Assembly: GCA_013373015.1 (NCBI GenBank)
Contig: JABXIQ010000034.1
Coordinates: 1 to 47,655 of the forward strand
Source: Kangiellaceae bacterium
Lineage (GTDB): Bacteria; Pseudomonadota; Gammaproteobacteria; Enterobacterales; Kangiellaceae
Direction of reading: 5' to 3'
DNA length: 47,655 nucleotides
Position numbers and translations under genes: made by a program
Shown here: positions 27,249 to 36,340 of the stretch, one piece after another
Layout of the letters: each line of letters opens with the position of its first letter
Position numbering within the stretch: the first letter of the stretch is position 1
Notes under the pieces: model-generated
Told to the model about the DNA's origin: nothing
Database searches by the model: none
What the model saw: the letters and a program-made list of their open reading frames with translations, nothing else

Positions 27249-28001
27249 ATGCGAAGAACGTTAATTGCTGGAAATTGGAAAATGCACGGCCAAATGAACT
27301 CGATCCGAGAGCTCATGTCAGGTATTAGTGAACAGTTACAAAGCGATTGGCGTTGTGAAGTATTGGTTTGTCCGCCAGCAGTTTATATCTCAACGGTCAA
27401 GCAATTGATTGGTGATAAAACTGTATCGCTAGGTGCGCAAAACGTCAGCGAGCAAGTTCAAGGCGCTTTTACGGGTGAAGTGAGCGCTGATATGTTGACT
27501 GATATTGGTTGCCAATATGTCTTAGTGGGGCATTCAGAGCGTCGTAGTTTGTATGGCGAAAGCGATGAATTAGTGGCTGACAAATTTGCCGCAGCGCTAA
27601 AAGCAGGCTTAAAACCGGTTCTTTGTATTGGTGAAACCCTTGAACAGCGTGAAAATGGCACCACAATGAATGTTGTGAAGCAACAAATTGATGCCGTAAT
27701 TAACTTGCTGGGTATTGATGGTTTGGCAAAAGGCGTCATCGCATACGAGCCAGTTTGGGCGATTGGTACTGGGGTTACAGCAAGCCCAGAGCAAGCACAA
27801 GAAGTACATGCAGCAATCCGTGAGCATTTAAAGCAATCATGTACCAGTGCTGCACAAAACACACAAATTTTGTATGGCGGAAGCATGAAAGCTGCTAACG
27901 CGGAACAATTATTAGCTCAACCTGATATTGACGGTGGTCTTATTGGTGGAGCTTCTCTTAAAGCAGATGAATTTATTGCGATTTGTAAGGTCGCAGGTTA
28001 A
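27249..28001 (+). CDS. tpiA: Triosephosphate isomerase
   Basis: A 250-aa TIM-barrel enzyme that interconverts dihydroxyacetone phosphate and glyceraldehyde-3-phosphate. The catalytic residues are in place: Asn9/Lys11 in AGNWKMHG, His95 in LVGHSERR, and Glu167 in AYEPVWAIGTG. The phosphate loops are ILYGGSMKAANA and DGGLIGGASLKADEF. GCGAGGAG eight bases before the ATG is a strong ribosome-binding site. secG starts 14 bp after the stop, the standard tpiA-secG pair. Confidence 0.98.
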   Translation: MRRTLIAGNWKMHGQMNSIRELMSGISEQLQSDWRCEVLVCPPAVYISTVKQLIGDKTVSLGAQNVSEQVQGAFTGEVSADMLTDIGCQYVLVGHSERRSLYGESDELVADKFAAALKAGLKPVLCIGETLEQRENGTTMNVVKQQIDAVINLLGIDGLAKGVIAYEPVWAIGTGVTASPEQAQEVHAAIREHLKQSCTSAAQNTQILYGGSMKAANAEQLLAQPDIDGGLIGGASLKADEFIAICKVAG

Positions 28002-28015
28002 AGCAGGAAAAAAAA

Positions 28016-28561
28016 ATGCAATTATTTTTAATGATCAGTTTGTTAATCGTAGCGCTATTGTTAGTGGGCGTTATCTTGATTCAACAAGGCAAAGGCGCTG
28101 AAATGGGCGCTTCATTCGGTTCAGGCGCTTCTAACACTGTATTCGGTGCACCAGGCGCGGGTAACTTTTTAACCAAAAGCACAACCATTTTAGCAATTAT
28201 TTTCTTTGCTTTGGCTTTAGCCATCGGTTATGTAAATTCTAATAAAAGTATCGAAGAATCGAGCTTGTTGGATGATGCCGCGCAAACTTCAGAAACGACT
28301 CAAGAAGGCGCACAAGCAGCTCCAACTGAAATCCCAAGCGAAGCGAGTGAAACAATTTCTACAGAAATTCCAACAGAAGTTGAACAACAAGCTGAAGCTA
28401 TTGCTGAGTCAATTGACCAAGCAGCAGAGCAAGCAAAAGACGCAACAGTTGATGCTGTAGAGCAAGCTGCTGATGCAACTCAGGACGTTATCAATGACGC
28501 TGCTGCTACGGTAGAAGAAAAAGTTGAAGAAATTAAAGACGCAACTGACGATAACCAGTAA
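28016..28561 (+). CDS. secG: SecG preprotein translocase subunit with a long C-terminal tail
   Basis: SecG assists SecYE/SecA in protein export. Residues 1-75 are the family core: two membrane helices around the motif QQGKGAEMGASFGSGASNTV and GAPGAGNFLTK. The protein is 181 aa, about 70 longer than E. coli SecG (110). Residues 85-181 are an acidic Ala/Glu/Gln-rich tail with quasi-repeats (QAADATQDVINDAAATVEEK), predicted helical or amphipathic. The tail could be cytoplasmic or periplasmic depending on topology; its role is unknown. It is followed 25 bp later by tRNA-Leu, the common secG-tRNA-Leu junction. Confidence 0.95.
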   Translation: MQLFLMISLLIVALLLVGVILIQQGKGAEMGASFGSGASNTVFGAPGAGNFLTKSTTILAIIFFALALAIGYVNSNKSIEESSLLDDAAQTSETTQEGAQAAPTEIPSEASETISTEIPTEVEQQAEAIAESIDQAAEQAKDATVDAVEQAADATQDVINDAAATVEEKVEEIKDATDDNQ

Positions 28562-28586
28562 GTTTTAAATTTGTAATAGCTTTATA

Positions 28587-28672
28587 GCTCAGGTGGTGGA
28601 ATTGGTAGACACGCTATCTTGAGGGGGTAGTGGCCGTAGGCCGTGCGGGTTCAAGTCCCGCTCTGAGCACCA
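28587..28672 (+). tRNA. tRNA-Leu (anticodon GAG)
   Basis: An 86-nt class II tRNA. Acceptor GCTCAGG pairs with TCTGAGC (one G-U pair), with discriminator A and encoded CCA at 28670-28672. The anticodon stem CTATC/GGTAG holds loop TTGAGGG with GAG at 28621-28623. There is a long variable arm (TGGCCGTAGGCCG), and the T arm GCGGGTTCAAGTCCCGC is perfect. It decodes CUU/CUC. It probably shares the tpiA-secG transcript. Confidence 0.97.
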
Positions 28673-28694
28673 AAGTTAACAAGTTAATTATAAG

Positions 28695-28722
28695 AAGCCG
28701 CTTATAAATAAGCGGCTTTTTT
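28695..28722 (+). terminator. Rho-independent terminator after tRNA-Leu
   Basis: AAGCCGCTTA (28695-28704) pairs with TAAGCGGCTT (28709-28718), a 10-bp stem with a TAAA loop, followed by T's to 28722. It closes tpiA-secG-tRNA-Leu; the convergent hydrolase gene ends 5 bp further on. Confidence 0.92.
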
Positions 28723-28726
28723 GTCT

Positions 28727-29710
28727 TTATACATTTATATTTTGCAGTATAAACTCATCCAGCCAGCTATGAAGTTTTATATTTTTTATAAAACCGCAGT
28801 GGCCACCATGCTCTGATGCATAGAGTTTAAGATTTTCGTGATCAGGTAATGTATGAATGGCTGAATAGTCGATAATGGGGTCGTCTTTAGCAACTAGTAT
28901 TTCGCAGGGTGTTTGCATGTTTAGCAGTCGATTGCCTGTAATATTGTAGCCAGAGAAATAGTCGTTTATATCTTCATAGTCACCATAGTGCTGGATTAAT
29001 TTCCAAGTTAATTGGCGCATAGAGTCGGATTGTAAATCGTTGTCAAAATCATACAGTTCGGGGAAATGTTGTTGTTTCTTTCGTAAAGAACGTCGCCACT
29101 TTAGCATAAAGTATTTGATGTAAATCGATAGACTATTTTCTAATTTCACAAGAATGTCAGCTGGATCAAGAGCTGGGCAAATAGCTATAACTTTTTCTAA
29201 TTTTATGTCGCGCTGTGGTGCTTGATGGGCAACGCGTAAGGCAAAATTACCGCCGAGTGAAAAGCCGCAAAGAAACATTTTTTGCGGTTGATATGTTGCC
29301 TGAATTTGTTGCACCGCATCGACAACCTCATCTAACCGATTTGAATGAAACAGCTCAGGATTGAGATGATGACTATCGCCGTGATCACGCAAGTTTAAGC
29401 GTACAACATGATAGCCTGCTTGATACAAACTGTGCGCTGTTGATAACAAATACAATGATTCGTGACTTCCTTCCCAGCCATGAATTAAGATGACTAAAGG
29501 TGCTTTGGAGTCGGTGTTGGCGGTATAAAAGCTTTGCAACTTAACGCCATCAGAACACTCGATGATGACTTCTTTTGAATGAGTAATCAGTGCTTGAGCA
29601 CGTTTTTTCACAAAGGATTTGCGCAGTTTGAAAGTGGCGAGTAATGACTGCGTATGTTTATTTCGACACCAAAAAGGTGCTTTATAATCAACAGTAGTGA
29701 TGTGCGGCAT
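28727..29710 (-). CDS. YheT-like alpha/beta hydrolase
   Basis: A 327-aa alpha/beta-hydrolase of the YheT/COG0429 group. The N-terminal family signature is YKAPFWCRNKHTQSLLATF, the oxyanion segment LIHGWEGSHES, and the nucleophile elbow GFSLGGN with Ser151. A likely acid is in EILVAKDDPIIDY and the His in EHGGHCGFI. YheT-like proteins are annotated as esterases of unknown physiological substrate. It is separated by 76 bp from the HD-GYP gene upstream on the same strand. A function in lipid or ester metabolism is only a family-level guess. Confidence 0.88.
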   Translation of the reverse strand: MPHITTVDYKAPFWCRNKHTQSLLATFKLRKSFVKKRAQALITHSKEVIIECSDGVKLQSFYTANTDSKAPLVILIHGWEGSHESLYLLSTAHSLYQAGYHVVRLNLRDHGDSHHLNPELFHSNRLDEVVDAVQQIQATYQPQKMFLCGFSLGGNFALRVAHQAPQRDIKLEKVIAICPALDPADILVKLENSLSIYIKYFMLKWRRSLRKKQQHFPELYDFDNDLQSDSMRQLTWKLIQHYGDYEDINDYFSGYNITGNRLLNMQTPCEILVAKDDPIIDYSAIHTLPDHENLKLYASEHGGHCGFIKNIKLHSWLDEFILQNINV

Positions 29711-29786
29711 TGAGTTTATTGATTGTTATTATGACTGTGATTTAGCACTGTAAAGAAATTGTAATATAAATTCAATGTTGGCGGTT

Positions 29787-31097
29787 TTAGGCTGCGTTAT
29801 GGACGTAATCTTCTAGATCAAAATCAATTTCATTATCAGCCAAGGCACGTTTAATTTTCAGGTAATTGCCTTTACTATTTTGTTGATGTTTAGATAGGTC
29901 TACAGCAATCGGTTTTATTAATTTATGATTGGCATCGGTTATGATTTCTACCACAGGCTCCAGCTTGTGATCTTCGTTAACCGCTAAGACTATTGCAATT
30001 TGGCCATCGTTAAGCTCTACCATACTGCCGACAGGATAAATTCCAACCATTTGTATAAATTCTTGTACTAGATTGGCATCATAATGATTGCCTTGTTCTT
30101 TATACAAAATAGAGAGGGCTTGCGAGGGCGGCATGCCTTTACGATAGCAGCGGTCACTGGTCATAGCATCATAACTGTCTACGATGCCTATGATGCGATC
30201 AAATGCAGTTAATAATGGAGCTTCAATATGTCGCGGATAGCCGTCGCCATTCATACGCTCATGATGATTATAGGCTGCTGTACACACGGCTTCGTCAATA
30301 CCACCATGATTGCGCAAAAAAACATAACCCAAAATGGTGTGTTCTTTAACAATTTGATATTCATCTTCTGTTAAAGCGCCTTCTTTGTTGAGGATATGTT
30401 GCGGTACTTTCATCTTGCCCACATCGTGCAACATTCCGCATAAGCCCAACAATTCCAATTCGTCACGAGGCATTTGTAAGTATTTACCAAAAGCAATGGC
30501 TAGAATTCCCACACGCACACAGTGCTCAGAAGTGTATTCATCTTTATGTTTGATTTTGGAAAGCCAAAACATTGCGGTTTCATTGCTGAGAATGCTGTCA
30601 ACACAAGAAGAAACCAATTCTTTAGAGCTATTGATGTCAATATGACTATCGCGCTCCACATCTTTCATCAATTGATTAATATGCTTGTGCGATTTATCAA
30701 AGGCTTTTCTTGCCCGTGGCATTTCTTCACGTAAATTTTGACTGGCTTGTTTTGGTGTTAAATCAGGTTTTTTGTAGATGACATTGCGTTTGCGATTGGC
30801 CAAAGCATCAGCATAAATCGTACGATAAGAATAGGCGTCGATATACACATGCTGACAATATTTTTGCAGCATATCTATTTCTTTTTGTTTTACGATAGTG
30901 ATTTCTTGAAACAGTACAGGAAGGTCAGTCCAAGGACGATCTAACTCGATAACAGTCATGCCTATTTGCAGCCGTGCAACAGGAATCTTTTTTTTCTCCA
31001 AGCTCTGAATTTTTGTAACTTTGGTCTGCGAGGCTAATTTTGTTCTAGCCTTTGGCTTGGAACTAAAAATGCTGGTTATTTTTTCCAATATGCCCAT
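29787..31097 (-). CDS. HD-GYP domain protein, putative c-di-GMP phosphodiesterase (copy 1)
   Basis: A 436-aa protein. The N-terminal 130 residues match the DUF3391 type that often precedes HD-GYP domains (IPVARLQIGMTVIELDRPWT ... PVLFQ). The HD-GYP domain follows with all key residues: His192 (YTSEHCVRV), His224-Asp225 with Lys228 (MLHDVGKMKVP), His253, His278-His279, and the GYP signature (NHHERMNGDGYPR). A C-terminal extension of about 90 residues follows (GIYPVGSMVELNDGQIAIVL). Active HD-GYP enzymes hydrolyse c-di-GMP. AAGGAG eight bases before the ATG supports the start. It is a tandem paralogue of the next upstream gene. Confidence 0.92.
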   Translation of the reverse strand: MGILEKITSIFSSKPKARTKLASQTKVTKIQSLEKKKIPVARLQIGMTVIELDRPWTDLPVLFQEITIVKQKEIDMLQKYCQHVYIDAYSYRTIYADALANRKRNVIYKKPDLTPKQASQNLREEMPRARKAFDKSHKHINQLMKDVERDSHIDINSSKELVSSCVDSILSNETAMFWLSKIKHKDEYTSEHCVRVGILAIAFGKYLQMPRDELELLGLCGMLHDVGKMKVPQHILNKEGALTEDEYQIVKEHTILGYVFLRNHGGIDEAVCTAAYNHHERMNGDGYPRHIEAPLLTAFDRIIGIVDSYDAMTSDRCYRKGMPPSQALSILYKEQGNHYDANLVQEFIQMVGIYPVGSMVELNDGQIAIVLAVNEDHKLEPVVEIITDANHKLIKPIAVDLSKHQQNSKGNYLKIKRALADNEIDFDLEDYVHNAA

Positions 31098-31266
31098 AGT
31101 CGTCTCCTTATATCTATACTAGACCTATTGGGGGAAAATTCAACAAAGATCGTTATCGGCTGATATCTTGTATTAGCATCTAATTATTTACACTAAATCT
31201 ATGAAATGATTGACAAATTTTGTCAGTTTACAATTAGCGCTAAGTCATATTTGCATTAAAAAGAGG

Positions 31267-32547
31267 TTAATCTAAGGTTTTAACGAAGTAGTTTAAATCA
31301 ATATCTTTTGCACTATCTCGTAATGGTTTCTTAATAGCGTAAAGATTATTGTCGCTATCATATTGTTCTTTAGTGAGGTCAATGACTATGGGGCGTCTAA
31401 AGTTGCCTTCAGCATCTAATATGATTTCGATTTTTGGTTTGAGCTTTTGATCGGTATTGGCGGCTAAAATAATGCCAGTTTCCCCGTTGGTCATTTCAAC
31501 TAAGCTGCCAGGGGGATAAATACCTACCATTTGAATAAATTTCTCAACTAACTCGCGATCAAAGTGAGAATCTCGCTCTTTAAATAAAATGCCGAGCGCT
31601 TCCAAGGGTGTTAACCCTTTTTTATAAACGCGATCACTAGTAATGGCGTCATAAGCATCGACAATGGCAATAACTTTTGAGAATAGGGTGATTGCCGAAG
31701 CATTGAGTTGGCGAGGATAGCCTTTGCCATCAATACGCTCATGGTGCGAGTGAGCAACATCGCATACAGCATCTTCTATGCCGCCATGTTGCTTCAAGAA
31801 GATATAGCCTAAAACGGAATGTTCTTGCATCAGTTTGAATTCGTCTGGGGTCAAACGATCTGGCTTGTTTAAGATGGAGTTAGGCACTTTCATTTTGCCA
31901 ACGTCATGCAACATGCCTGCTAAGCCAATAAGCTCAAGTTCGGCTTGAGTAAAGTTCAAAACCTTACCAAAAGCGATGGCCATAATACTAACGCGTAAGC
32001 AATGCTCAGCGGTGTATTCATCTTGGCTTTTAATTCTGGATAACCAGAACATAGCATTGGGATTGGCTAAAATACTGGTCACACACTGAGAGACTAATGC
32101 ACGAGACTCTTCAAGATCGATGGCAGTATCATTTTTAACCGCATCCATTACTCTGGTTAGATGCTGGTGTGATGCTTCGTAAATCTTCTTAGCGCGTGGT
32201 AATTCGTTATGCAAACTTTCGCTTTCTAATTCAGCGGCAGTTTTCGGTTTTGCAAGTTCCGATTTAGGATAATTGTGTTTAATGCTTTCCCAATAGGCTT
32301 CATCGACTTCGATATAAATATGGTTGCAGTAAACAGATAAGGTTTCTAAATCTTCAGGATCTTGTAGTGGAAAACCTTGGAACAAAACAGGGACATCAGT
32401 CCAAGGGCGATCAAGCTCAGCAATCTGCATCCCAAGTGTAATTTCTTCAATAGGAATTTTTACTTTAATTAAATGGCTGCGCTTGTTCTCATCTTCTCTT
32501 GAAGATTTTTTTGAGCCATTTTTGGGTAGTTTGCGCTTGAAAACCAT
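31267..32547 (-). CDS. HD-GYP domain protein, putative c-di-GMP phosphodiesterase (copy 2)
   Basis: A 426-aa protein with the same layout as its neighbour: a basic N-terminal tail, a DUF3391-like domain (IPIEEITLGMQIAELDRPWT), then HD-GYP with His214-Asp215 (MLHDVGKMKVP), His268-His269 and GYP (SHHERIDGKGYPR), then the shared C-terminal extension (GIYPPGSLVEMTNGETGIIL). The two align end to end, so they arose by tandem duplication. No clear Shine-Dalgarno is seen before the ATG. A 169-bp spacer separates it from copy 1, so separate promoters are possible. It is divergent from nuoA. Confidence 0.92.
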   Translation of the reverse strand: MVFKRKLPKNGSKKSSREDENKRSHLIKVKIPIEEITLGMQIAELDRPWTDVPVLFQGFPLQDPEDLETLSVYCNHIYIEVDEAYWESIKHNYPKSELAKPKTAAELESESLHNELPRAKKIYEASHQHLTRVMDAVKNDTAIDLEESRALVSQCVTSILANPNAMFWLSRIKSQDEYTAEHCLRVSIMAIAFGKVLNFTQAELELIGLAGMLHDVGKMKVPNSILNKPDRLTPDEFKLMQEHSVLGYIFLKQHGGIEDAVCDVAHSHHERIDGKGYPRQLNASAITLFSKVIAIVDAYDAITSDRVYKKGLTPLEALGILFKERDSHFDRELVEKFIQMVGIYPPGSLVEMTNGETGIILAANTDQKLKPKIEIILDAEGNFRRPIVIDLTKEQYDSDNNLYAIKKPLRDSAKDIDLNYFVKTLD

Positions 32548-32802
32548 TTATAAAATCAGTCAATTAACCACAATATTAAGTATTACACATATTAGAATAT
32601 TTGGTCAAAATAGCAATCTATTTCATAAAATATGACATTTTGGTTAACCCTATCTCGAATTCTCAATTTGCCAAACAACTTGGCAGCATCAAATACTAGC
32701 CAAATTGATAATCTGCTGGTAAGGTAAGTGCATAATAAATAAGAACCTATTGATAAATAAGGAAACTGGTTTGCGCCATAAGACGCAATAGCTTGTAAAC
32801 CT

Positions 32803-33159
32803 ATGATAGAGCAATACGCCCCAATTCTAGTGTTTATCCTTATTGGCCTGCTGTTTGGAGGCGGCCTGTTATTTTTAGGTTATTTTGCCAGTCCTACCAA
32901 TCCCAATCCTGAAAAAGAAAAGCCTTTTGAGTGTGGTTTTGATGCCTTTGAAGATTCACGCATGAAGTTTGACGTGCGTTTTTATCTGGTCGCCATCTTA
33001 TTCATCATCTTTGATTTAGAAATTGCATTCCTGTTTCCTTGGGCGGTTGTGTTTGACGAAATCGGCTGGTTTGGCATTATCACCATGGCTATTTTCCTAT
33101 TATTGCTACTGATTGGCTTTGCTTATGAGTGGAAAAAAGGCGCTTTAGAGTGGGAGTAA
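32803..33159 (+). CDS. nuoA: NADH-quinone oxidoreductase subunit A
   Basis: A 118-aa membrane subunit of NDH-1 (ND3 homologue) with three helices. The conserved loop [22 protein letters not shown] contains the Cys of the active/deactive loop in complex I. The following helix starts [19 protein letters not shown] with membrane acidic residues. It is the first gene of the nuo operon. The upstream 255 bp hold the operon promoter, but I find no convincing -35/-10 pair. Confidence 0.97.
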   Translation: MIEQYAPILVFILIGLLFGGGLLFLGYFASPTNPNPEKEKPFECGFDAFEDSRMKFDVRFYLVAILFIIFDLEIAFLFPWAVVFDEIGWFGIITMAIFLLLLLIGFAYEWKKGALEWE

Positions 33160-33164
33160 GGTAT

Positions 33165-33221
33165 ATGGCAAAAGTGAATGGTCATAAAACGCATGCTGGT
33201 AAATTTTTAGGTATCCGCTAA
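33165..33221 (+). CDS. 18-codon ORF between nuoA and nuoB
   Basis: ATG at 33165 begins [18 protein letters not shown] and stops at TAA 33219-33221. It sits 5 bp after the nuoA stop, with GGGAGTAAGG upstream. It lies in a different frame from nuoB. It could be a translated leader that couples nuoA to nuoB, a remnant of a longer NuoB N terminus after a frameshift, or chance. I do not recognise it. Confidence 0.3.
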   Translation: MAKVNGHKTHAGKFLGIR

Positions 33222-33234
33222 TGGGTTTTTGCTA

Positions 33235-33780
33235 ATGGGTATTGAAGAGAAATTAAGCCAAGACGGTTTCTTCACCACCAGCGTGCAAGATTTGTTTGAT
33301 TGGGCGCGAACCGGCTCTATGTGGCCGATGACATTCGGTTTGGCTTGCTGTGCGGTTGAAATGATGCACGCAGGGGCTTCGCGCTATGACTTAGATCGCT
33401 TTGGCGTGGTTTTTCGCCCCAGTCCAAGACAGTCTGATGTGATGATTGTGGCTGGAACCTTGACCAACAAAATGGCACCAGCGCTACGCCGAGTGTATGA
33501 CCAGATGCCTGATCCAAAGTGGGTGATTTCGATGGGTTCATGTGCCAATGGCGGCGGTTATTATCATTATTCGTATTCTGTGGTGCGCGGCTGCGATCGT
33601 ATCGTACCGGTTGATATCTATGTTCCAGGCTGCCCGCCAACAGCCGAAGCCTTGTTGTATGGCATTATCCAATTACAAAATAAAATTAAACGCAGTACCG
33701 TGATTTCGCGCAATAAAGTAGCTGCCGCTGGCTCAGATAAAGTGACGGCAAACCAATCACAAGAGGCTTCCATTGGCTAA
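33235..33780 (+). CDS. nuoB: NADH-quinone oxidoreductase subunit B
   Basis: NuoB carries cluster N2 next to the quinone site. Ligands are Cys38 and Cys39 ([10 protein letters not shown]), Cys103 ([17 protein letters not shown]) and Cys133 ([11 protein letters not shown]). The frame is also open from a TTG at 33229, but the ATG at 33235 ([12 protein letters not shown]) fits relatives. The sequence resembles the beta-/alphaproteobacterial and mitochondrial form more than the enterobacterial form. A GCTAATGGGT duplication (33217-33226 and 33231-33240) surrounds the start. Its last 8 bp overlap nuoC. Confidence 0.97.
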   Translation: MGIEEKLSQDGFFTTSVQDLFDWARTGSMWPMTFGLACCAVEMMHAGASRYDLDRFGVVFRPSPRQSDVMIVAGTLTNKMAPALRRVYDQMPDPKWVISMGSCANGGGYYHYSYSVVRGCDRIVPVDIYVPGCPPTAEALLYGIIQLQNKIKRSTVISRNKVAAAGSDKVTANQSQEASIG

Positions 33781-34510
33781 CTTATCCGTTAACTCGCTTA
33801 TTGAAAAGCTGGGTCAAGTTTTTGGCGACAGCCTCAATCGTTGTGAGCAGGATTTTGGCGAAGTCACCATTGAAATCAATAAAGATGATCTGTTGACTGT
33901 GGCAACCCAATTACGCGATCACGATGATCTCAAGTTTGAACAATTGATGGATGTCACGGTGGTGGACTATTCCACATACGGACAGGATGAATGGAGCACT
34001 GACGAAGCATCAAGCGCGGGCTTCAGTCGCGGTCGAGAGAACCTTGATCCTTTGGATGCTAGAAAAGCATGGTCAAGAGAACGTTTTGCAGTGGTTTATC
34101 ATTTGCAATCAATCATTTATAACCAGCGCTTGAGAGTCAAATGCTTTGTTAAAGAGAATCGCCCAACCATTGATAGTGTGCTCAATGTTTGGAATTCAGC
34201 TAACTGGTTTGAGCGAGAAGCCTTTGATTTATTTGGTATTTTGTTCGTTGGTCATCCCGATTTAAGACGTATTTTGACGGATTATGGCTTTATTGGTCAT
34301 CCTTTCCGCAAAGACTTCCCACTGATTGGTAATGTTGAATTACGTTATGACGCTAAACAAAAGCGCTGTGTTTACGAGCCCGTATCCATCGAACCAAGAG
34401 TGTTGGTGCCGCGTGTGATCCGTGCTGAGAAAGAAGAAATTGTTTATGTGGGATCTGCTGACAAAGTCGATGGTTCTGCGAAAAGTGGGCAAAAAGGAAA
34501 GGCAAGCTAA
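33773..34510 (+). CDS. nuoC: NADH-quinone oxidoreductase subunit C
   Basis: A 245-aa peripheral-arm subunit (30 kDa type). The signature is [41 protein letters not shown]. It is a separate protein, not fused to NuoD as in E. coli. It starts at TTG 33773, with GAGG six bases before it, inside the end of nuoB; no in-frame ATG offers a plausible alternative. The last 25 residues are low-complexity Lys/Ser/Gly. Its stop overlaps the nuoD ATG (TAATG). Confidence 0.96.
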   Translation: MANLSVNSLIEKLGQVFGDSLNRCEQDFGEVTIEINKDDLLTVATQLRDHDDLKFEQLMDVTVVDYSTYGQDEWSTDEASSAGFSRGRENLDPLDARKAWSRERFAVVYHLQSIIYNQRLRVKCFVKENRPTIDSVLNVWNSANWFEREAFDLFGILFVGHPDLRRILTDYGFIGHPFRKDFPLIGNVELRYDAKQKRCVYEPVSIEPRVLVPRVIRAEKEEIVYVGSADKVDGSAKSGQKGKAS

Positions 34511-35763
34511 TGGCTGAAATTCGTAATTACACCGTAAACTTTGGTCCGCAACATCCTGCGGCTCACGGTGTTTTGCGTCTGATTTTAGAAATGGACGGTG
34601 AAACAGTGGTGCGCGCCGATCCGCATATTGGTTTGTTACATCGAGCTACCGAGAAACTCGCTGAAAGTAAGCCCTTTAATCAAAGCATTGGTTATATGGA
34701 TAGGCTCGATTATGTGTCGATGATGTGTAATGAGCACGCTTATGTGATGGCGATTGAGAAATTGATGGGGATTGAGCCGCCCGTGCGAGCACAATATATT
34801 CGGGTAATGTTTGCCGAAGTGACCCGTGTTCTTAATCACCTCATGTGGCTGGGTGCTCATGCCCTTGATATTGGCGCAATGACGGTGTTTTTGTATGCTT
34901 TCCGTGAGCGTGAAGCCTTGATGGATTGCTATGAAGCTGTCAGCGGCGCGCGAATGCATGCGACCTATTTCCGTCCAGGCGGTGTTTATCGTGATCTGCC
35001 GGATAGTATGCCTAAGTATCAAGTATCAAAATTTAGTAACCAGAAAAAAGTTGATGAATTAAACGCTAATCGTCAGGGTTCTTTATTGGATTTCTTATGG
35101 GATTTTACTGAAAGTTTCCCAGATCGAATTGATGAGTATGAAACATTATTAACTGACAACCGTATCTGGAAACAGCGCACGGTTAATGTCGGCGTGGTTA
35201 GTCCCGACCGAGCACTACAACTCGGTTTTAGTGGGCCTATGTTGCGTGGTTCGGGTATTGCTTGGGACTTGCGCAAGAAACAACCTTACGAAGTTTATGA
35301 CCAAATGGATTTTGATATTCCAATTGGCAAAAGTGGCGATTGTTATGACCGTTATTTGGTGCGTATCGAAGAAATGCGTCAATCGAACAAAATTATTCGC
35401 CAATGTATTGAATGGCTGCGCGATAATCCTGGCTCTGTGATGCTGGATAATCATAAAGTTACGCCGCCTAATCGTGAAACCATGAAGCATGATATGGAAG
35501 CCTTGATCCACCATTTTAAGTTGTTTACTGAAGGCTACTGTGTACCAGAAGGTGAGGTGTATAGTGCAGTTGAGCATCCTAAAGGCGAGTTCGGGATCTA
35601 CTTGGTTTCCGATGGCGCTAATAAACCATACCGTTTGAAAATTCGTGCGCCAGGTTTTGCGCATTTGGCTGCAATGGATGAAATGGTCAAAGGCCATATG
35701 CTGGCCGATGTGGTGGCCATTATTGGCACTCAAGATATTGTATTTGGCGAGATTGATCGTTAA
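34510..35763 (+). CDS. nuoD: NADH-quinone oxidoreductase subunit D
   Basis: A 417-aa 49-kDa-type subunit that forms the quinone pocket with NuoB. N-terminal [22 protein letters not shown] has the quinone-contacting His of the GPQHPAAHG motif. Then come [31 protein letters not shown] with the Tyr of the quinone site region, and the end [14 protein letters not shown], which is typical. It starts on the shared A of TAATG after nuoC and stops 32 bp before nuoE. Confidence 0.98.
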   Translation: MAEIRNYTVNFGPQHPAAHGVLRLILEMDGETVVRADPHIGLLHRATEKLAESKPFNQSIGYMDRLDYVSMMCNEHAYVMAIEKLMGIEPPVRAQYIRVMFAEVTRVLNHLMWLGAHALDIGAMTVFLYAFREREALMDCYEAVSGARMHATYFRPGGVYRDLPDSMPKYQVSKFSNQKKVDELNANRQGSLLDFLWDFTESFPDRIDEYETLLTDNRIWKQRTVNVGVVSPDRALQLGFSGPMLRGSGIAWDLRKKQPYEVYDQMDFDIPIGKSGDCYDRYLVRIEEMRQSNKIIRQCIEWLRDNPGSVMLDNHKVTPPNRETMKHDMEALIHHFKLFTEGYCVPEGEVYSAVEHPKGEFGIYLVSDGANKPYRLKIRAPGFAHLAAMDEMVKGHMLADVVAIIGTQDIVFGEIDR

Positions 35764-35795
35764 CAGGTGACTCGAACTAATGAGCAGGAATAAGC

Positions 35796-36290
35796 ATGAG
35801 TAAGAAGCAATTACCAAAGCTGCTAAGCGAGACCACAATGACTAAAGTCAATGAGTGGATCGCGAAATACCCTGCTAGTCGCAAGCGAGCAGCGATTATT
35901 CCTGTGTTAACACTAGCTCAAGATGAGCTTGGGCACTTAGCGAACGAAACACTGGACGCGGTGGCTGATTATTTAGAAGTGCCGCACATCGCAGCTTATG
36001 AAGTGGCTAGCTTTTATTCCATGTTTCGATTAGAGCCTACGGGTAAGCATGTGGTGTCCTTGTGTACCAATGTATCTTGTATGTTGGCGGGTAGCGAGCA
36101 GTTAAAACAGTGGTTTAAGGATGAGCTGGGTATTGAGCCCGGTCAAACAACCGCTGACGGTAACATTACCTTGAAAGAGGTGGAATGTTTAGCGGCTTGC
36201 GGTGGTGCTCCGATGCTTGAAGTTGATAAGCAGTACCACGAACATTTGACCGTGGATAAGATGGCGCATCTTATTCGCGAATTAACTTAG
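35796..36290 (+). CDS. nuoE: NADH-quinone oxidoreductase subunit E
   Basis: A 164-aa thioredoxin-like ferredoxin subunit holding 2Fe-2S cluster N1a. Its ligands are Cys90 and Cys95 (SLCTNVSCMLAGS) and Cys131 and Cys135 (ECLAACGGAPML). It forms the NADH-oxidising module with NuoF and NuoG. GCAGGAATAAGC precedes the ATG as ribosome-binding site. Confidence 0.97.
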   Translation: MSKKQLPKLLSETTMTKVNEWIAKYPASRKRAAIIPVLTLAQDELGHLANETLDAVADYLEVPHIAAYEVASFYSMFRLEPTGKHVVSLCTNVSCMLAGSEQLKQWFKDELGIEPGQTTADGNITLKEVECLAACGGAPMLEVDKQYHEHLTVDKMAHLIRELT

Positions 36291-36340
36291 GTTTTTTAAC
36301 CTAGTGACATTGAAGAAAAAATATTAAAGAAGCATAACCG

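Noticed and set aside
27458-27886. 142-codon minus-strand frame opposite tpiA
   Set aside because: tpiA is complete with all catalytic residues; the antisense frame is Cys/Ser/Thr-rich with no recognisable domain.
32548-32802. TTGATA (32705) and CATAAT (32731) as the nuo promoter
   Set aside because: The 20-bp spacing is too long for a normal sigma-70 promoter, so I did not list it as a feature. The operon promoter is probably in this gap, but I cannot place it.
35215-35838. 207-codon open frame on the minus strand opposite nuoD
   Set aside because: It is a long antisense shadow of a well-conserved gene, with no family signature, no ribosome-binding site and a composition dictated by the nuoD codons.
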